Below are positions 14,499 to 28,410 of a DNA stretch of 64,000 bases, piece by piece. The translations under genes and the position numbers were made by a program. Location of the stretch: contig OZ038324.1 of the NCBI GenBank assembly GCA_964035795.1, positions 7,752,792 to 7,816,791 on the forward strand. The letters run 5' to 3'. The number at the start of each line of letters is the position of its first letter. Positions within the stretch are counted from its first letter, which is position 1. Under the pieces are notes generated by a model. It searched no databases. It saw only the letters and a program-made list of their open reading frames with translations, and had not been told where the DNA came from. The DNA is from Pterobdella sp. o SKG-2022. Its lineage: Eukaryota > Annelida > Clitellata > Hirudinida > Piscicolidae.

Positions 14499-16960
14499 CA
14501 GCAGACGACAGCAGGCGACTAGTTTGCAGCAATGAACTTTTGAAGCAAAGCTTAGTGACGTCAGAACTCGTAGCTGAAGAAGCTTGCAACGTCATCATTA
14601 CGTCACGTCACATAAACTTCCATTTCAAGATGGCGAGTTTGTCGATTGAAGCTGAGCAGCTGAGATTCACTGTGGTGGAGCGGCCTCTCTGCGGCGATGT
14701 TGTGATGCACGATAACAATAATAATAATAACAATAGTAATAACAATAATAAAAATAGCAATAATAGTCATCAAAGTACAAAAAACAATAAAAATAATAAG
14801 AATAAAAACAATAAAAACGGCCCATCATTACAGTTCACTTTAAAAGATGTTCAAGAGGAGAGAATTAAGTGAGAGACGTTTGATCAGTTCTTGTTATTAT
14901 TGTTATTATTGCTGATATTATTCTTGTTATCATTGTTATTATTATTATTATTATTATTTTCGTTGTTACTATGCTAGTATAGTTATTATTTACATAATTA
15001 TTATTGTTATTATTATTAATATTTTTCATATTTTATGAGATTGAAAAAAAGACTAATATAAATTGGCGCACTGGCAGGTACTTCCACAGACCCACCTGCC
15101 AGCTAAGGTCTGATTCTGTGGTGATGGAGGTGTCGGTGGTGAAAAAGAAAATGAGAAAGAGAGCGAGTGATGATGATGATACCAATAAAAACAGTAATAA
15201 TAAGAATGAAAAAAATAATAAAAAAAAAAACAGAAAAAATAGCTCTAAACGAAATTTTAGGAAGAGTTTCAAAAAAGACAAACAACACAGCAGAACCCAC
15301 GAAAACTCAAGCGACAAAAACACTGAATATAACCAAGATAACAACAATAATTATTTCTACAACAACATTCTACCCTACACTTTCGTCCTTCCAATCCGCA
15401 TCACCCTTCTTAACCATCCGCCATCTTTGAATCTACCTGACGTCATCATTATGGCGCCAGCTTCTCACTTGTTCATCTCTGATGACGTAATTTCCACTTT
15501 GGACCATGACTCATTGATCAGTGACGTCACTTACAAAGTGGAGAAGGTAAATAAGCAGGTGTATGGAGAAGAGAGGAGTGGATTGAGAAGTGGGGCTTTT
15601 TTCTTCACTGTTTGGAACCGTCCTTACAACTACTACCTCAACAAACTCACCAACAACTACTATAGCACTGCTTTTACTAACTCCGCTTACGACGCTAACT
15701 ACTACTACAACTACAACAACAAAATCAACAACTACAACCAACAATACAGCACTGACAACAAAAACAACCACAACACTGAAAACGATTACAACATTGTTGA
15801 CACTTTCTCACACACACAACTTCTCAACCAACAAGTTGCTATTATTAACACCGCCTCCATGTCTCTATTTAGCGCTTCATTCCTCATCACTCCGTCTGAC
15901 TCCCTTCTGAACGGATCCTCCAAGGTTTAAACTGATTCCTCTGCGCTACATAATTTTTTATATTATTTTTATTTCAAAAAGAAATTTTTTTAAAAATACA
16001 TTAATTTAAAAAACTGTTATTTTAGATAAGTTAGACTCCATCATAAACATTAGTTACTATAAACGTAAGCTGTTTTGTTTCTCACAGCATTTGCTTGATT
16101 TCTTCGAATCGCAACAACACCATCATTTGAAAACATAGTTTATCACTTTTTTATCGAATAGCTTTTGGCGCAAGTAATAAAAGAATACATATAAGCATTG
16201 TTCCAACCTCACCATCACACCCCGCTATTATCCCCATCTCATCACCATCACCTTGCACCACATCCTACCTCCCATTACCTTACTACACCACCCCATCACC
16301 TCACCATTCCACCACCACTTTCCTCTCACCACACCCAACCTCTACACACCACACCTCACTTCACAGACTCTGCACCTAGTATCTCGACCCCTCACCTTGA
16401 AACTCGACAAGAATGTAGGTCTGATAGTGACGAGGAGGTCATGGAGGTTCATCAGTGTGGACAACATCAAGTACGTGATAGGGGATGGCGAGGTGGAGGT
16501 GCTGTACAGACTCTTATCTCCTCCCACCAAGGGGGAAGTACAGAAGTTAGTGAGGGGGCGGTGGATCAAGATGACTGCTATTGATCAACCCAAAAACACT
16601 AAATATAACTTCATTCTGGAAAAAGAAACACTCCTTGATGACCGATACAAACGGAAAAGGAAGCTGCAGAAATTAATGGAGGTCAACACTTTCACAAACA
16701 AAGATCTCAAAAACCACAAACTGCGCTACAAACATAAAGAATTGTCACGTGATCTGACCATGCATGACGTCATGAAGGACGAGCAAGATGATGAGGCGCT
16801 TGATTCTGGATTTAGAGCGTATTCCAGAAAGAGAGAGGCTGATAGTTATGATTATGAAGAGGTAGGTAAGGGGTTTTATGAGAAGGAGGAAGAAGAAGAG
16901 GAATACATTGATGATGAGAATGAAGAGAGTTTCAGCCAATTGGACAGTTTTTTGTTTTTG
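14499..16960 (+). CDS. CSPG4: CSPG4-like gene, first recognised exons with low-complexity inserts
   Basis: Three exons encode the first CSPG repeats seen. The segment from EEACNVIITSRHINF to RFTVVERPLCGDVV matches the start and hG-like centre of a repeat. Between conserved strands there are Asn-rich (14715-14815), Lys/Asn-rich (15165-15350) and Tyr/Asn-rich (15620-15780) insertions. These keep the reading frame but would form disordered loops. The third exon ends DSFLFL and splices in phase 0, across the intron with the assembly gap, to ASGAGIDSK at 19028. Confidence 0.85.
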
Positions 16961-19900
16961 GTGAGTTTGTGTGTGTTTTTATTGGTGATTGTATGTGTTT
17001 GAATTTAGATGTGTATTTATTTTTCTGTTTTTGTATGTATGTGTGTGCATGTCTGGTCTCTCTAAAAAATTGCTATTTTTATCTCAAATACCGACATAAA
17101 ACTCTTCATTATTAGTATCATAATAATTAATACACAAAAGTTTATTATATGATCATCATAATTTTTGTGTTATTATTAGAATTGCAGTGTTATCATCAGT
17201 GCTCCTTCATCTATGTTTTTATTTACTTCTTCTTGGAAGCAAGTTAAGCGGATTGATACGTTGTGGAAATAAGACAAACACAAATAACTATTATTGAAAA
17301 CAACACAGTAATGATAATAATAATAAGAATAGTAATAAAGATGAAAAATAATAATATAAATGATAATAATAACAATAATATTAACAATAATAAACATAAA
17401 AAACAATATAATGTTTTGATCGGTGCTATTTGCTAGAAGTTGCGCAGAAGTATGTATAAAAACAACAGCGGGACTTATAACCCGAACTGTATGTCTGCTT
17501 ATGTCTTTGTGTGTTTATTTGTGTTTTTGAATGTCTGTTTGTGTCTGTATGTTTGCTTGGGTCTTTGTATGTGTGTCTTGTATTTTTTCTGTATGCTTTA
17601 TTCTGTTTTTTTTTCTTGTTTTATTATGTTTTTTGTTCTATTTATAATTTTTTTGTATACTTTCATGTACGGTTGCATGTTTGTACTTCTCCTAACGCTT
17701 TTATCTTTGCTTGCTTTATTTTTTTTTTTATATGTATATAAAATTATCTATTGATAGCTATAATACTACATGTGTAACTAGGTGNNNNNNNNNNNNNNNN
17801 NNNNNNNNNNNNNNNNNNNNNNNNNNNNNNNNNNNNNNNNNNNNNNNNNNNNNNNNNNNNNNNNNNNNNNNNNNNNNNNNNNNNNNNNNNNNNNNNNNNN
17901 NNNNNNNNNNNNNNNNNNNNNNNNNNNNNNNNNNNNNNNNNNNNNNNNNNNNNNNNNNNNNNNNNNNNNNNNNNNNNNNNNNNNGCACCGGTATAAACAT
18001 TTACATTTTTTCAATATACCTATCCTTTTTTTACATCTCACTCCACATACGTCATCTGTGTTATCTTTGATACTGCTTTGAGTTGAACTCTCTCTTGTTT
18101 TATCTTAACATTGTTTGAGATTATTATATTTGTGTGTTATCTTCTTTTAAATGTTTCGATTAAGTATGTGTTTTTACTTTTGAAAAAGATTTTCTTAGTC
18201 ATTTTGAATTCAACTTTTATTTACAATTTATAAACTCAAATTTTAAATTTTAAACTCATATTTATATATATTTCAATTAATATTCAAACTCAGTTGAACA
18301 TATAATTCACTCAACTCAAATCATATGTAATATTATAATCATATCTTTTGTATTCCAGCTTGTTTTAACAAATCTACTATCTCAAGCTTATTTATCTGTT
18401 ATGTATGAATGAGTCGAGAATCACTCATATGAGGAATGTGACTATCACAAAAGAATTTTCGAGAAATTTTTTTGATATATTTAGAAATGATTTTTATTAA
18501 TATAAATAGCATAAAAATTTAAAAGTGAAAAAAGATTATATTTATTTATCATGATTTATTATTATAAAAATTAAAGAAGAAAATATAAATTTCTTCTCAT
18601 AAGCATTTGTTGGTTTAAGACTTTGAGGCCCTGAGCAATTAATTTCAACATTTCAAGCAGTAGAAACAAGAAGATTAATTGTTTCATAATCATTTGCATT
18701 ATAAAACTTCAGTTTTAATCTATAATGTTTTACACATAAGATTCTGTTGAAGGAATTTTTTTGCCGTTGTAATTCAATGCACTGTCACTATTAGTATTAC
18801 ATATTGATATTGATATGTTTTATTATATATATATATAGCAATCTATTCCTATAGTAATCTGCCTAGTTATATAACTTCAACAACCTGTAACCCCTACTAT
18901 TTTATTGCCATTATCTCACCACCTTATCATATGTTGTATAACTATTATGACAACCTTCTAGCTATCTGCTATTTCTAATACAACTACAGTAACAATTAAC
19001 TTATAATTATGTGCTAACATACCACAGGCATCGGGAGCAGGCATAGACTCCAAGGTTTCCAAGCTGGACATCAACATTGTGGGCTCTTCAGTTCACATAG
19101 AGAAGAACGCAGTGCTAGAGATGATTGGAGAACGGGAGAAAGTGATTGGTAAAGAGAGCTTAAGATCTTTTTCTTCCTTGGATCTGCATGGGCCCAGCGA
19201 TGTTGTATATAAGATTGTGTCTATACCTAGATATGGCCATCTTTTGTACTATTTACATGAAAATGACGAGAAAACAGACGATGTTGGTAGGAAGAAGGTC
19301 AAAGATGATAGATGGAAAAATAAAAATAAAATGAATGATGATGGATGGAATGAAGAGAAAGATAGATGGATGGTGACGGAAGGGATGAGAACGATGAGGT
19401 TCAAGAATGGGAAGAAACTGGTAAGAAAGTTAGTGATAGATTTCTCTGTGAATTTTACTCAACAAGACATCAATGAGGGAAGAATCAGCTATAGGTGAGT
19501 TTTAGGGTAATTATAGAAAATAGCAATGAAACACATTATAATACCTTATTTCAACTACCATCACCAGAATGAAGAAGTTAGCTTCGAAGGATGTGAGCGA
19601 AGACTTCGAATTCATAGTAATGGTGCCTGGAGCCAGGTCTCCCATGAAACTTTTCGTTATCTCCTATTACCCTACCTATCCTCAAGGGATCCACCACACG
19701 TCTTCCGACCTTCCTTTCTTCAAGCTGGTTAACAACGGAATTGAAAGATTGGACGAGGGGAGGGAGGTAGCCTTGACTTCGGAGCATATGAGGATTGAGG
19801 CCAAAGCTGTAAAGCAAGCGAGTGAGTGAGGGTTTCAAGTTTGGTTATCCTTTTTATTCATTTTTTGATAGTTTGTCTACTATTTCTATAGTTATTCCTT

Positions 19901-22900
19901 ATTTTAAAATAATTCTATTAATAATATTTTTTTATAATTAATTATCTTTCAAGTAATTTTTTTTAATTTTGAAAATCGATTAGTTTCAGTGATTTATCAC
20001 TTTTTCATTGAAACTAAATAAAAAAATTGATAGTAGAAACAAATGAATGAGATATCTGAAAGAAGATTTACTAATTGAAATAGCATCAAAGAAATGATAA
20101 ACTTAACTCTTAGATAAAATTTTGCAAATTGTTTACACAAGTTCAACTTTTTTTATTTGTTTATTTTGATTTTTTATGGATTAGGTTGAAACTCACCTCC
20201 TTAACAACGAAAAAATGTTTGTTGCTGTAAATTCATCGTTAAGACCATTTAGTTTGGAAATAAAGTTTCAAAAATTTTCAAGTTGAAAAAAAAGATATGT
20301 AAAGCAATTCAAAAACATTTAAGATTCTAACCATTCATGATAAGATGATATTTATTAGTTACCTAACTATTATTATTATTTTTAATATTTTTATTATTGT
20401 TGTTATTTATGTTGTTGTATTATTATCAAAATTTTAACCTCCAAAGTACTAGAAGAGTGGAAGAAAAATCACCTGGCAGACTTCAGCTTCGAAATCACCA
20501 CACCTCCACGTCATGGCACTCTCTTTAGCCTCCATCATCCCCACAACCTCACACACTTCACACAGGCGCAAATTAATCAACTTCACATACGTTACAAACA
20601 CGATAATTCTGAGAGTGATTATGACTCGTTCGACTTCATCATCCATCCCCTACCACTAAAGCACTCCACCCAGCACCTGTCTGTACAAAATTCCATGAAG
20701 GAAGTAAGCCTGTTGTCTAAGCAACTGGTGGATTCTTCTGGAACTTTCGAGATTCAGATCTTCCCTCACAACGATAATCCACCCACTCTTTCCACACCAC
20801 CTATTATTGAAGTTTCTGTTACTTTTTGTTGTTTTTTTTTATTTATTTGGTTGTTTAAGAAACTCCCTAACACCATAAGCCACCACTCAACACTCGAATC
20901 TTCTCACTCACCTTCACAGATAGTTCACAACTCTTGGTTGTTAGTGACACCTCATGTGTTGAAGATGCACGATGAGGACCTCAAACACCACAGCACCAAC
21001 CACCTCACTATCAACGTCATCAAAATAAACAATGCTTTCTTCTACTCTTGCCACAAATACACCAACAAAAGATCACATCGAGTTCTCACCAAGTGAGCAT
21101 TCCCTTCAGATCTGACACATTTCATAACTTATCATGCCATCTCTCATAGCTATTAAAAGCCCTCAAAACCCTTACCGATCATCACCCACCCTCACCCAGA
21201 TTCACTCAACAAGACATTCTTCTCAATCGAGTATGTTTGCGTCATCACGGTTCACCCTGGCAACAGAATCATCTTCAGCTTAGCGACGGTTACTATAGAA
21301 GCGAGGTCGAACTAACCATCAAAAGCACTAACGCCTACATATCCGTTGCTAACGACGCTGATCAGATCTCTATGACAACCATCAAAAAACCTCACGTTAC
21401 CACGCTCTCATCAATTGTTTACATTGATAACGGAAATGACGTAATTCTCAACAAAAACCACTTCCGGTTTGTATCAAACTTGCCGGTTAAAGGCCTGACT
21501 AGGAGCTTAAAAGGTTCCGAAGTGTACGCTGCGTATTTTAGCAAAGAAGAGGAAGAGGAGGATGAAGAGGAAGAAGATGGGGGAAGAGGTGAGTTCTTGG
21601 AGGCGGTAATGTTTGTGGTGCAAGAGGCGACAAAAGGGGAGTTGAGGTGGGTGGATGGTTTCTCCCCTAACAAAGGTAAGGTGTGCAGCTTCACCTTCGA
21701 TGACGTGGTAAAGAAGAGACTCAAGTACACGAGGAATGAAGAGGGTGGGGGGGCCAGCATCGATGAGATCGGCCTGCATATAAGGGTGGGGAATTTGAGT
21801 AGAAAGGGCGTGGTCAAGCTGGTGCCTAAAATCAACTCCATTAGGCAGAAGCTACAGATTCTCAACAACAAGGTGAAATTCTATCTGGTCTAAAAAACAT
21901 TTAAATTTTTTTAACAAACAAACAAACAAAAATCAAACAAGCAAACAAGCACAAGCAAACACACAAGGTGTTGGTGATCGACCCAGTGCTGTCACAACAG
22001 ACATCCATCACTCAAGACAACCTTGCAATCAGACATCAGGATTTCAAACCTGAAGACGTCATGTATGTAAATGTTTTAATTATCCACTCATTACAATATA
22101 ATGTTCTAAAAATATCATGGGAAAAATTAAGCCTCATAGCTATTTATAGCTCTGTTTTTTCAACTATTTATAGCTACCAAGTCACCCGACGTCCAAGATA
22201 CGGCTTCCTCTCATTGGACAAGTTTTCACGCGATGATGTCATATCTTTCAGCCAATCAGACATTGACAATGGAAACCTCTTTTACGTCATTAATAAAAAT
22301 CATGGTTAAAAATAGATTTTTAAGCATTTTTTGAATAACTCATCTAAAAAATAAGAAAAGGAAATAAAAACAAGCATCAAGTAATAATATTTAAAATAAA
22401 ATTATTATATCATACTAAAAAAAATGAAATAATATTTTCATAAATAATAAAAGAATAATAAAATGACGTCAGAGAGGATCTCCCAAGAGACAGAGGATGA
22501 CTACTTCACCTTCAGTGTCTTGTGCTTCGGTCTCAAGCTTCAAGGTCTGTGGTGTTTGTTGTGTTCATTATTTTTTATTATTATTATTATTATTATTGTT
22601 ATTTTTTTATTATTATTATTAGTATTCTGAAATTTAAAAAAATAGTTATCATTTATTTTTATTTTTTAAACTATTATTTTTTTGAACATTGTTCATTTTC
22701 CCCATCACCTCAATTCTCATCAGGCTTGGACTTTTCTATAGAGTTTATCCCAGACACCATCCAAGTTCCTCGTATCATCAACATCACCCTACCCCAAAAC
22801 TCCTCCCTTCCCCTACATCCCAGTCTCTTCCAAGTCGACTACAGGTTGTGGTGGTGATGGTAGTTTTTTCTTGTTGATGCTTTATTTTTTTTGTTGTTGT

Positions 22901-25900
22901 TTTAATATTTTTGCCTTTTTTGTTTTTATTGCAGTTATTCTGATCTATTTTCACAATTATTATTGTGAATTAATAATTGTAATAACACAAATTAATATAC
23001 ACATATAATTTTATTTTTTAACATTTATAAACAACAAAAATAAACACTACAGACTCTTCAGCAACCTCGACTTGTATGTGGTGCATCTGCCATCTTGCGG
23101 TGACGTCATACTGAAGGAAGTGGTCGCCATGACAGCCGACCACGACTACCACAAGATCTCCATCACAGAAGAGTTGATGGAGAAGAACAAGAGCAAATGG
23201 GATATGGGTGGGGAAAACAAGACGAAGAAGATGGAGTTTGAGAACTATAAGCACATTTACCATTGGAGGTCCCCAATCACCAGCACCACTACCATCATCA
23301 CCCCAATACATCGCTTTTCTAGCCAACAGTTATTTGATAGAGAGGTTTTCTACAGACACGATGGTTCTGAAACTACCTGGGATCATTTCTACGTCATAAT
23401 CAGGGATGTGCGGAGTGGTAGGTTGAGTGGGTTTGTGGAGGTGCAAGCTCATCTGCAAGAAGTGAACAACAGACGGCCTGTCATCAAAACCAACAGGGGG
23501 CTCAAGACTTTTATAGGTATTGTAATCAACGTCGTTTTGCCGCAGTCATTTGTAGTAGAGCATTAAAAGCACTGTTGCCAAGTTGTTTTCTCAACCCCAT
23601 AACATATCTCAGAATATTTAAATAGCATTATACATAAAAAATCTCATCAACTTTTTATAATTCTCTTGGAGCTTCAAAATGAGAGTCTTCAAAACTATAT
23701 TATTTCAAAAGGGTTATAATTCTCAATGGCTTTGGCTTTATCGTAAAACATTACTACGAACAGCATAAATGCTTCATGAGAATTCTGAACTTGAAAAGTA
23801 ATGATATTTAAAAACTGTCTCGTTTTGAAGCCTCAAAACTAAATCATTGATACTTTATTATTATTGTTACTATTAATAAATTTTATAAATAACCCACCAA
23901 CCATAGGCCTTCTCAACCCCATATCACGTGACATATTGGAAGTGACAGACGATGACTCATCGCATGACACACTTACCTTCCAAGTGGTAGCCACGTCAAA
24001 CCCGTGTTACGTCATCAAGTGGGAGGAGCATGACTCACCTAGGTTTGTATTTGTGTTTTTTTGCGTTTGTGTGGTTGTGTGTTTTTGGCGTTATAATATT
24101 GATTTTTGGCTTAAATGATATATGGTTTAAAAAGTGAGAGATTCAACTGAACAGACCAAGGTGGAAAGAGGTCACCTCGTTCACACAGACAGATATCAAC
24201 GAAGCCAAAGTTTCCTTCTACACGCTAGGTGGCCTTCAAAAACATTACATTTTATTGTATAAACATTTATTATGAATTTATTTCCATAAAGTTGTATACG
24301 AGACTGCTAAATTAATTAAGATAATAAAACAATGACCCACTGTCCATCTAACCACAGTGGAGAAGTACACGCAAGTTTCATTAACTGTGTCAGATGGGGT
24401 TCATAAGAGTGCACCATTTAGCGTGGCTGTAGAGGGAGTTGAGCTAGACTTGAAACTTCTACAGCTGCAACAGCTTAATGTGTTTCCGGGAGTCCCTCAG
24501 CTGCTTACATTCCAGCTAAACCTGCTGCTTCATAAAAGCTTTTTTGCTGAAGATTATAAAAGTTTCCACAAAATGAACTCTTCCCAATTAGAAGAAATCC
24601 AAAAAAACGTGAGTGAAGTGGTTATGCAACGGGTGAACGAACATTTTCCGGTCGAGTATTTCAGCGATGACCCTGGATTCTTCTACAAACACAACAATGA
24701 TGACACGTCACATGATTTGACCCTTTTCCTCAAACAACTTGAACCAATCACATTTTTCCGTCTGGATGACGTCATCAACAAGTATGTGTTGTATGTGGAA
24801 ACAGGATAAAATTGAAGTGTAGAAGAATATTGGATTAAATCTAAAAAGTTAAAAGTTTTTTTGAATAAATTAAAAGAGCAAACAAAAATTGAAACAGTCA
24901 TTAAACCACTTTCACAGACACGTGTATTACATGAGTTCAGCTTGGAGAGGCAAGGACTCCACGTTGAAGATAGTTTTAAAATCTCAACTCTCATCCCTCA
25001 TCAACACCACTTCGACCATCGACACAACATTCTACAAAAATTCACTACAACAATACTACCAGCCCCAACAAGAGTATCAACAACAACACCAACAACCCCT
25101 GCTTGTTGACGTCTCTCTCAGCCACATCAATCAGCACAACAAGAATTTCCTCATCTCAATCACCCACCCCTCCATAAACATTGAGGCCAAAAGTCTTTCC
25201 CATCATTATATCAACCATGACGTGATTAACGATAAAAATATAGTTACTTTCACAAACATCACCAACCAGTTTGTCAAAAAGTACTTGAAGAAACACGAGC
25301 AGCTCAAAAAATACCAAAAAGGCGACAAAACACAACTCACAGACCAGCAACACTACCAAAAAAACTTATACTACCGCCTCGTTTCAACACCCAAGTTTGG
25401 AAGGTTGATCCTTAACAAGAAAACTCTGAAAACCGGCAACTACTTCAGCAGCCAACACATCCTTTACAACCAACTCTCTTACAAGCCCTCTCCTCACCTC
25501 AAAAGTGACCTTCAAACCTCAAACTGCTCTGACGTCATGATCTTCAAAGTCATCTACTCTCAAGACCCTCAAGAGATCGATACTATTGAACATTTCTTCA
25601 ACACGACGCTTCAAGATGAAGATGAGGATGAAGAAGATGAGCTGGATGAAGAGGAAGAAGAAGAGAGTCATGATAATGATGATGAGTTTAAGGGAGAGGG
25701 AGAAAAGGAAGAGGTGAATGAGCACCTCCCAGACAAGTTGTTCCTACTCAGAGTACACATGTTCAAAAAACAGGAGGCGACCCTCACCTACCTCACCAAT
25801 AATCCGGGTATGTCTATCGTAGAACGCAATCTCAAGCTGATTGGTCGAAAGGAATTGTTGGTGGTGAGTGATGACGTTGCTCCACGTGACTTGATCTTTC

Positions 25901-28410
25901 ACATCAAGACTCCACCCAACCATGGAACACTCATACTCACTCTCAACAAACACAACACGTCCTCTGTCGATGACGAGGAAGTCTACAACGAGGTCATACA
26001 CAAGCTGCACCACACCGACAACATGCCGAAGAAGGAACATGTGACTGAAACAGCCAATCACAAGCTGCTCTTCAACATCAACACATTCACACAAGAACAA
26101 ATCGACAAAGGCAGCTTGAGCTACTTGCAGTTGACTCCAACTAACCACGACGCCTTTTATTTCAGTGTCTCCTCCCCCCAAAAACATGGCAACTTTAAGG
26201 TCTTCAACATCGACATTGCACCACTCACATTCCGCCTTCCTTCTGACGTCATCAATGTTCCCATCAAACAAGTCGCCATCCGCTGTCTCATCACCAATGA
26301 GCATTTGAACCCCGTGGTCAATGGTGACCGGAAGTACATCGTGTACCACGTCATCTCAAGTCCTCAACATGGGTCTCTGTACAGGTGAGTTAGAGGGTTG
26401 TGAAAGATTCTGATGAATTTAATTAATTAATAATAAAACTCTTTAACTGACAGAAACACAACACCAATCACCTCGTTCAACCAACATCACGTGGACACCA
26501 ACCAGATTTCTTACGTCCAATCAAAATTCACAGCTGCTTCTGATATCATTCAACTCTCAACCAACCCCAATCACAAAAACGGACATTACGTCATTACCAA
26601 CCAACTAAATGACGACACTCCAGATAAGCTAGTGACGTTGCAAATTGAAGTAGAACCTGAAGTAGAGATGAGAGGAGGTGGAGATGAAAAAGGATGGGTA
26701 GAGGCCGGGTCTGAACTCGTGCTAGACTTTAACTGGTTGGATGCTACAAGGCTGGCATATGCTACGGGTCTGGACCCCTTGTATGTGGTGGTGAAGGGTC
26801 CATCCAGAGGGAGGCTGGTGGTGAAGAAGGAGCAGGAAGAAGAAAATGATGATGATCATAAAAAAGATAGTCATGATGATGAAGATGATGATGATTATGA
26901 TTTCAATTACGAAGACGATGCAGAGAAATTGTTAAAAAGGAAAAAAAGGTATATAGATTACACAAGCGATGAATACATAACTGAGGAGGATGGAGATGAA
27001 GACGAAGAGTACTACTACTATTATGATTCCACTGAGGAAGTAGAAGAGAACTCCAACATGATGACGTTTTATCACAGTGACGTCATCAAAGGACTCGTTC
27101 TCTACCAGAGTTACTCGAATCGTAACGTATCAGATGCAGAGAAGGAAGATGAGGTGGATGATGAGAAGAAAATGGAGATGGAAGATGATGAGGTACTGAT
27201 GGAAGAGTATAAGAGAAGGAAAAGACGAGATTATGAGAAGGAAGATGATTCTGAAGACAGTGATAATGTGGACTCGTGTGACTTGATCGTCAAAACACCT
27301 CGATCTCAAAAGGCTTCCTTCCGTCTCACTATTCCTCTCAAACCGCCCAGTGAAGTTCTTTTCACTAAAGATGATAACAAACATATATTGACGTCACAAC
27401 TTCCGGTTGAATCAGAAAAAAAACCGGAAATGAAAGAAGAAGTGAGCGTGAATGAAGTGAAGGACAGAAAAGTGAAGGTGATCGTTGCCGTGGTGATGGC
27501 TCTGCTGCTCCTTCTCCTCATTTTCATTGCATACAAGTGCATAATGATGAGAAGGAAAAGGAAAAAGCTTGAAGAGGAAATGAACAACAATGTGGAGGTC
27601 GCACCGGAAGAGGTTGTCAAACCGGATGCCGAAGTTCGACTTCCGGTGAGTTCTTCTTTTATAAGTTTTATTAACAACCACAACGTAAGAAACGCAAGCT
27701 TTAAAGAAACTTTGACGACTCAGGACTCTCAACAAGCGACCCCACCACTACCCCCCCAAGACCAACCCCCACAAGACCAACCCAACAACGACCACCAAAG
27801 CCTTAACAACGACCAGTCTCACTACTCAGACATCCAGAACATTCAACTGCAACCCACTCCTTCCAAGTTGGAAATTTTACCCAAAATGAGAACCATCAAG
27901 AGAAACCGCAAGTCTCCATGTGAACCCATCTATTCCAACCTCCAGGCATCTCCCGTCAACCGTCCTCCTACCAACCAAACTTCTTCTAACAGCTCATCCA
28001 CCGTTCATTCATCCACCAACTATCTATTTTCTAACAAGCCTTCTACCAGCCACCCAGTCATTAGCCAGCCCTTTACTAACCATTCATCCACCAGTTACTC
28101 ACCCTCTATCCACCCATCAAACCACCAACCCTCCCCCAATCAACCACCCAATCAATCAACTAATCCACAATCAAGTAAAATCCTCTCAACTCCGCGAAAC
28201 AAAAAAAATGAGCTTAAAGAAAACCTTAAAGAAACAGAAAAAAATTATGAATTAGAACCGGAAAAATGTTCAGATTCGGAAACGGAAAAGGGTCAAAAAA
28301 AAGATACAAAAAAAGAAAATGGTAAACAAGATTGGAAGATAGATTCAACCTTGTTGAAACATTGTAGAAAAGCAAATCCTGTGTTGCATTGTGATCAGTA
28401 CTGGGTGTGA
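14499..28410 (+). CDS. CSPG4: CSPG4/NG2-type (kon-tiki) transmembrane proteoglycan, 5'-incomplete
   Basis: A single-pass cell-surface proteoglycan core; relatives bind growth factors and matrix and signal through cytoplasmic PDZ partners. Exons, phase-consistent throughout: about 14499-14868, 15090-15924, 16367-16960, 19028-19494, 19568-19821, 20447-20811, 20920-21092, 21200-21872, 21968-22062, 22174-22304, 22473-22544, 22724-22844, 23053-23516, 23907-24042, 24155-24228, 24358-24781, 24918-26384, 26454-28410. That is about 2890 codons, more than the 2322 residues of human CSPG4 despite the missing start. About 15 CSPG repeats are recognised by the motif F-S/T-Q-x-D-I-x-x-G-x-x-x-Y, for example FTQQDINEGRISYR and FSQSDIDNGNLFYV. 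One membrane helix is followed by basic MMRRKRKK, and the chain ends in QYWV. The expected signal peptide and two laminin-G domains are missing. The exact 5' edge of the first exon is unclear because several CAG triplets follow the CA array. Confidence 0.9.
17785..17984. other. Assembly gap of 200 N
   Basis: Exactly 200 N, probably a placeholder of fixed size. It sits in the 2-kb intron between the exons ending at 16960 and starting at 19028. Because those exons join in phase and continue a CSPG repeat sensibly, no coding loss needs to be assumed, but a small exon inside the gap cannot be excluded. Confidence 0.95.
19028..24781 (+). CDS. CSPG4: CSPG4-like gene, central CSPG repeats
   Basis: Thirteen short to medium exons (72 to 673 bases) carry the middle CSPG repeats. 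Each repeat reads as hydrophobic start, P-x-x-G turn (PPRHGTLFSL, RRPRYGFLSL, PSCGDVILKE), then the F-x-Q-x-D motif and an aromatic-His-Asp/Gly stretch (YKHDNSESD, FYRHDGSE). Splice junctions often fall in the F-x-Q-x-D motif or just after the Tyr, so exon boundaries track repeat structure. An acidic Glu/Asp run (21540-21590) is inserted in one repeat. Confidence 0.88.
24918..26384 (+). CDS. CSPG4: CSPG4-like gene, 1.5-kb exon with four CSPG repeats
   Basis: The largest ectodomain exon. It starts by completing NKHVYYMSS from the previous exon and includes FSSQHILYNQLSYKPS and FTQEQIDKGSLSYLQL. A 30-residue acidic tract (about 25615-25715) and a Gln-rich stretch (25065-25100) are inserted without breaking the frame. 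The donor ACAG/GTGAGT is consensus. Confidence 0.9.
26454..28410 (+). CDS. CSPG4: CSPG4-like gene, terminal exon: last repeats, membrane span, cytoplasmic tail
   Basis: Encodes 652 codons. After FNQHHVDTNQISYVQS and one more repeat come acidic stretches with two multibasic sites (LLKRKKRY near 26930, KRRKRRD near 27211). The membrane helix is at 27478-27540 (IVAVVMALLLLLLIFIAY). The tail of about 290 residues is rich in Pro, Ser, Thr and Asn and finishes LLKHCRKANPVLHCDQYWV. Human CSPG4 also ends QYWV, preceded by a similar CR-NP context. This C-terminal match is the strongest single argument for orthology. Confidence 0.93.

Noticed and set aside
16961..19027. Possible missing CSPG exon in the assembly gap
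   Set aside because: The flanking exons are both phase 0 and join within a plausible repeat, so a lost exon is not required, though not excluded.
20812..20919. Continuous frame through FCCFFLFIWLF as a membrane helix
   Set aside because: The hydrophobic run is a T-rich phase-0 intron with a GTTTCTG donor and a TTCACAG acceptor; removing it restores a normal CSPG repeat.
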